A stretch of 22,480 bases of DNA, taken from assembly GCA_964569055.1 (NCBI GenBank), contig CAZMSZ010000088.1, positions 1 through 22,480 of the forward strand, given 5' to 3'. Below the pieces are notes generated by a model. That model worked only from the letters and a program-made list of their open reading frames with translations, searched no databases and was not told where the DNA came from. Source of the stretch: JAWLGW01 sp964569055. Lineage in GTDB: Bacteria; Planctomycetota; J058. Numbering within the stretch: position 1 is the first letter of the stretch; each line of letters opens with the position of its first letter. This document shows positions 21,711 to 22,480 of the stretch, one piece after another. The position numbers and the translations under genes are program-made.

Positions 21711-22247
21711 ATGGACCGCAGCCGCCTGACCCAGTGCGTCAACACCGTCCTCGAGGCCGAGGGCTTCGAGCTGGTGCGCCTCCTCAACCATCCGCATCAC
21801 GTGGTGCGGCTGTGGGTCGACCGCGATCCGGGCGGGGTGGGCGTCGACGACTGCATTCGCCTCACGCGCGGGATCCGCGCCGCGATCGAGGACGAGGGCG
21901 AGGACCCGGGCGACTACCTCGTCGAGGTGCAGTCCCCGGGCGTGGACCGCCTGCTGGTCCGCGCCAAGGACTTCGAGCGCTTCGCCGGCAAGCAGGTGCA
22001 GGTCTCGCTCAAGGAGAAGCAGGGCGACCGGCGCAACTTCAAGGGCGTGCTGCTCGGCATCGAGGACGGGGTGATCTCCGTCCGGGGTTCGGAGACGGAC
22101 GAGCCCTGGCGCTTCGAGCGCCGCGGCGTGAAGGAGGTCCGCCTCGTGCCCGAGCTCCCGTTCGCGCCCGCCCCGGTCGGCCCCCCGGGCGCCGAGCGCA
22201 CCCGCAAGCCGCGCAAGGCGCGGCGCAAGCGGCCCAAGCAGCACTGA
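21711..22247 (+). CDS. rimP: Ribosome maturation factor RimP
   Basis: A 178-residue protein that binds the 30S subunit and helps its maturation. Family features: GFELVRL near the N-terminus, VRLWVDRDPGGVGVDDCIRLTRGI (the hydrophobic, glycine-rich stretch, written here only as the key part of a longer run), YLVEVQSPGVDRLL (close to the EVSSPGLDRPL signature) and the C-terminal beta-barrel part KQVQVSLKEKQGDRRNFKGVL. A basic Lys/Arg/Pro tail (about 155-178) extends the usual end. ATG 21711 is supported by a promoter 6 nt upstream. The usual next gene, nusA, does not begin in the remaining 233 bp; repeats are found there instead. Confidence 0.93.
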   Translation: MDRSRLTQCVNTVLEAEGFELVRLLNHPHHVVRLWVDRDPGGVGVDDCIRLTRGIRAAIEDEGEDPGDYLVEVQSPGVDRLLVRAKDFERFAGKQVQVSLKEKQGDRRNFKGVLLGIEDGVISVRGSETDEPWRFERRGVKEVRLVPELPFAPAPVGPPGAERTRKPRKARRKRPKQH

Positions 22248-22314
22248 GCGAACGCGACGGGAGGGTGGGCTGTCGCCGATTTGGGAGGGCCGCCTCGCGG
22301 AGGACGCCCCAAGA

Positions 22315-22480
22315 GCTGTCGCTGACTGCAGGCTCCCTCGGGTGAAGAAGAGAGGGCAGGAAAGCAGGAAGGACAGGAAAGCAGGAAGGCGCCTCGGCTC
22401 TCGGCTCGGTGGTGGCTGTCGCTGGCTGCAGGCTCCCTCGGGTGAAGAAGAGAGGGCAGGAAAGCAGGAAGGACAGGAAA
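22315..22480. repeat. Direct repeat with exact 100-bp period, purine-rich, running off the window
   Basis: 22315-22380 and 22415-22480 are 66-nt copies that differ at one base (A22325 versus G22425), exactly 100 bp apart, with a 34-bp unlike spacer. Each copy has a pyrimidine-containing head and a polypurine tail: 22340-22389 has only five pyrimidines in 50 nt. Within the tail a 17-bp unit repeats at 22357-22373 and 22374-22390 with one mismatch. CCCTC (22335-22339) can pair with GAGGG (22352-22356). The second copy ends at the window edge, so more copies may follow. The composition differs from the surrounding GC-rich coding DNA. Function is unknown. Confidence 0.9.

Noticed and set aside
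22315..22480. CRISPR-like array (near-identical repeats with an unlike spacer)
   Set aside because: The repeat is 66 nt with internal repeats, only two copies are visible, there is one spacer, and there are no cas genes.

Overview
This is a very GC-rich window (roughly 70-75% G+C by eye) from a Gram-negative-type bacterium. Support for that is a lipobox lipoprotein, signal peptides, MacB/LolD-type ABC export parts and a DUF368 lipid-carrier flippase. A Ser/Thr kinase with Sel1 repeats, a DUF4058 protein, a carboxypeptidase-regulatory-like surface protein and an alkylglycerol-monooxygenase-like enzyme fit Planctomycetota or Myxococcota best. That placement is inference: no rRNA or phylogenetic marker tree is available here. 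I see no phage, transposase, CRISPR or defence genes; most of the window reads as ordinary chromosome.

Layout. (1) 1-1131, minus: start of an acidic, low-complexity protein (partial, probably the ABC-2 permease), translationally coupled to a GldA-like ABC ATPase with a good sigma70-type promoter. (2) 1350-2444, plus: DUF368 (PopT-type) undecaprenyl-phosphate translocase, whose stop shares a CTAG palindrome with the stop of a secreted HExxH metallopeptidase (2441-3415, minus). (3) 3520-5169, plus: membrane-anchored carboxypeptidase-regulatory-like repeat protein, then tRNA-Leu(CAA) with a hairpin after it, then a DUF4058 protein. (4) 6175-7416, minus: di-iron alkylglycerol-monooxygenase/sterol-desaturase family membrane enzyme. 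(5) 7667-10296, plus: soluble multi-PAS/GAF histidine kinase coupled to a stand-alone receiver protein. (6) 10348-16194, minus: M17 leucyl aminopeptidase with its own promoter, downstream of a tight four-gene unit in transcription order MacB-type permease, LolD-type ATPase, monomeric sarcosine oxidase-like flavoenzyme and Rieske oxygenase. (7) 16293-17300, plus: purple-acid-phosphatase-like lipoprotein. (8) 17310-21650, minus: unknown protein, membrane zinc-ribbon protein and Ser/Thr kinase with Sel1 repeats, close enough to be one operon. (9) 21711-22247, plus: rimP, then at the window edge a purine-rich direct repeat with an exact 100-bp period.

How the genes may work together. The Rieske oxygenase and sarcosine oxidase-like enzyme suggest stepwise N-demethylation of a methylated amine or betaine, and their coupling to an ABC exporter pair is the least expected gene arrangement here. 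The kinase/receiver pair and the zinc-ribbon/Ser-Thr-kinase unit are signalling modules of unknown input. Several start codons are preceded, 6-7 nt upstream, by a TAnnnT -10-like element (often GGGTAGnnT) instead of a Shine-Dalgarno sequence, which suggests widespread leaderless transcription alongside SD-led genes. No single feature is clearly a new system; the most unexplained items are the 100-bp repeat, the exporter/demethylation operon, the kinase operon and the leaderless promoter pattern.
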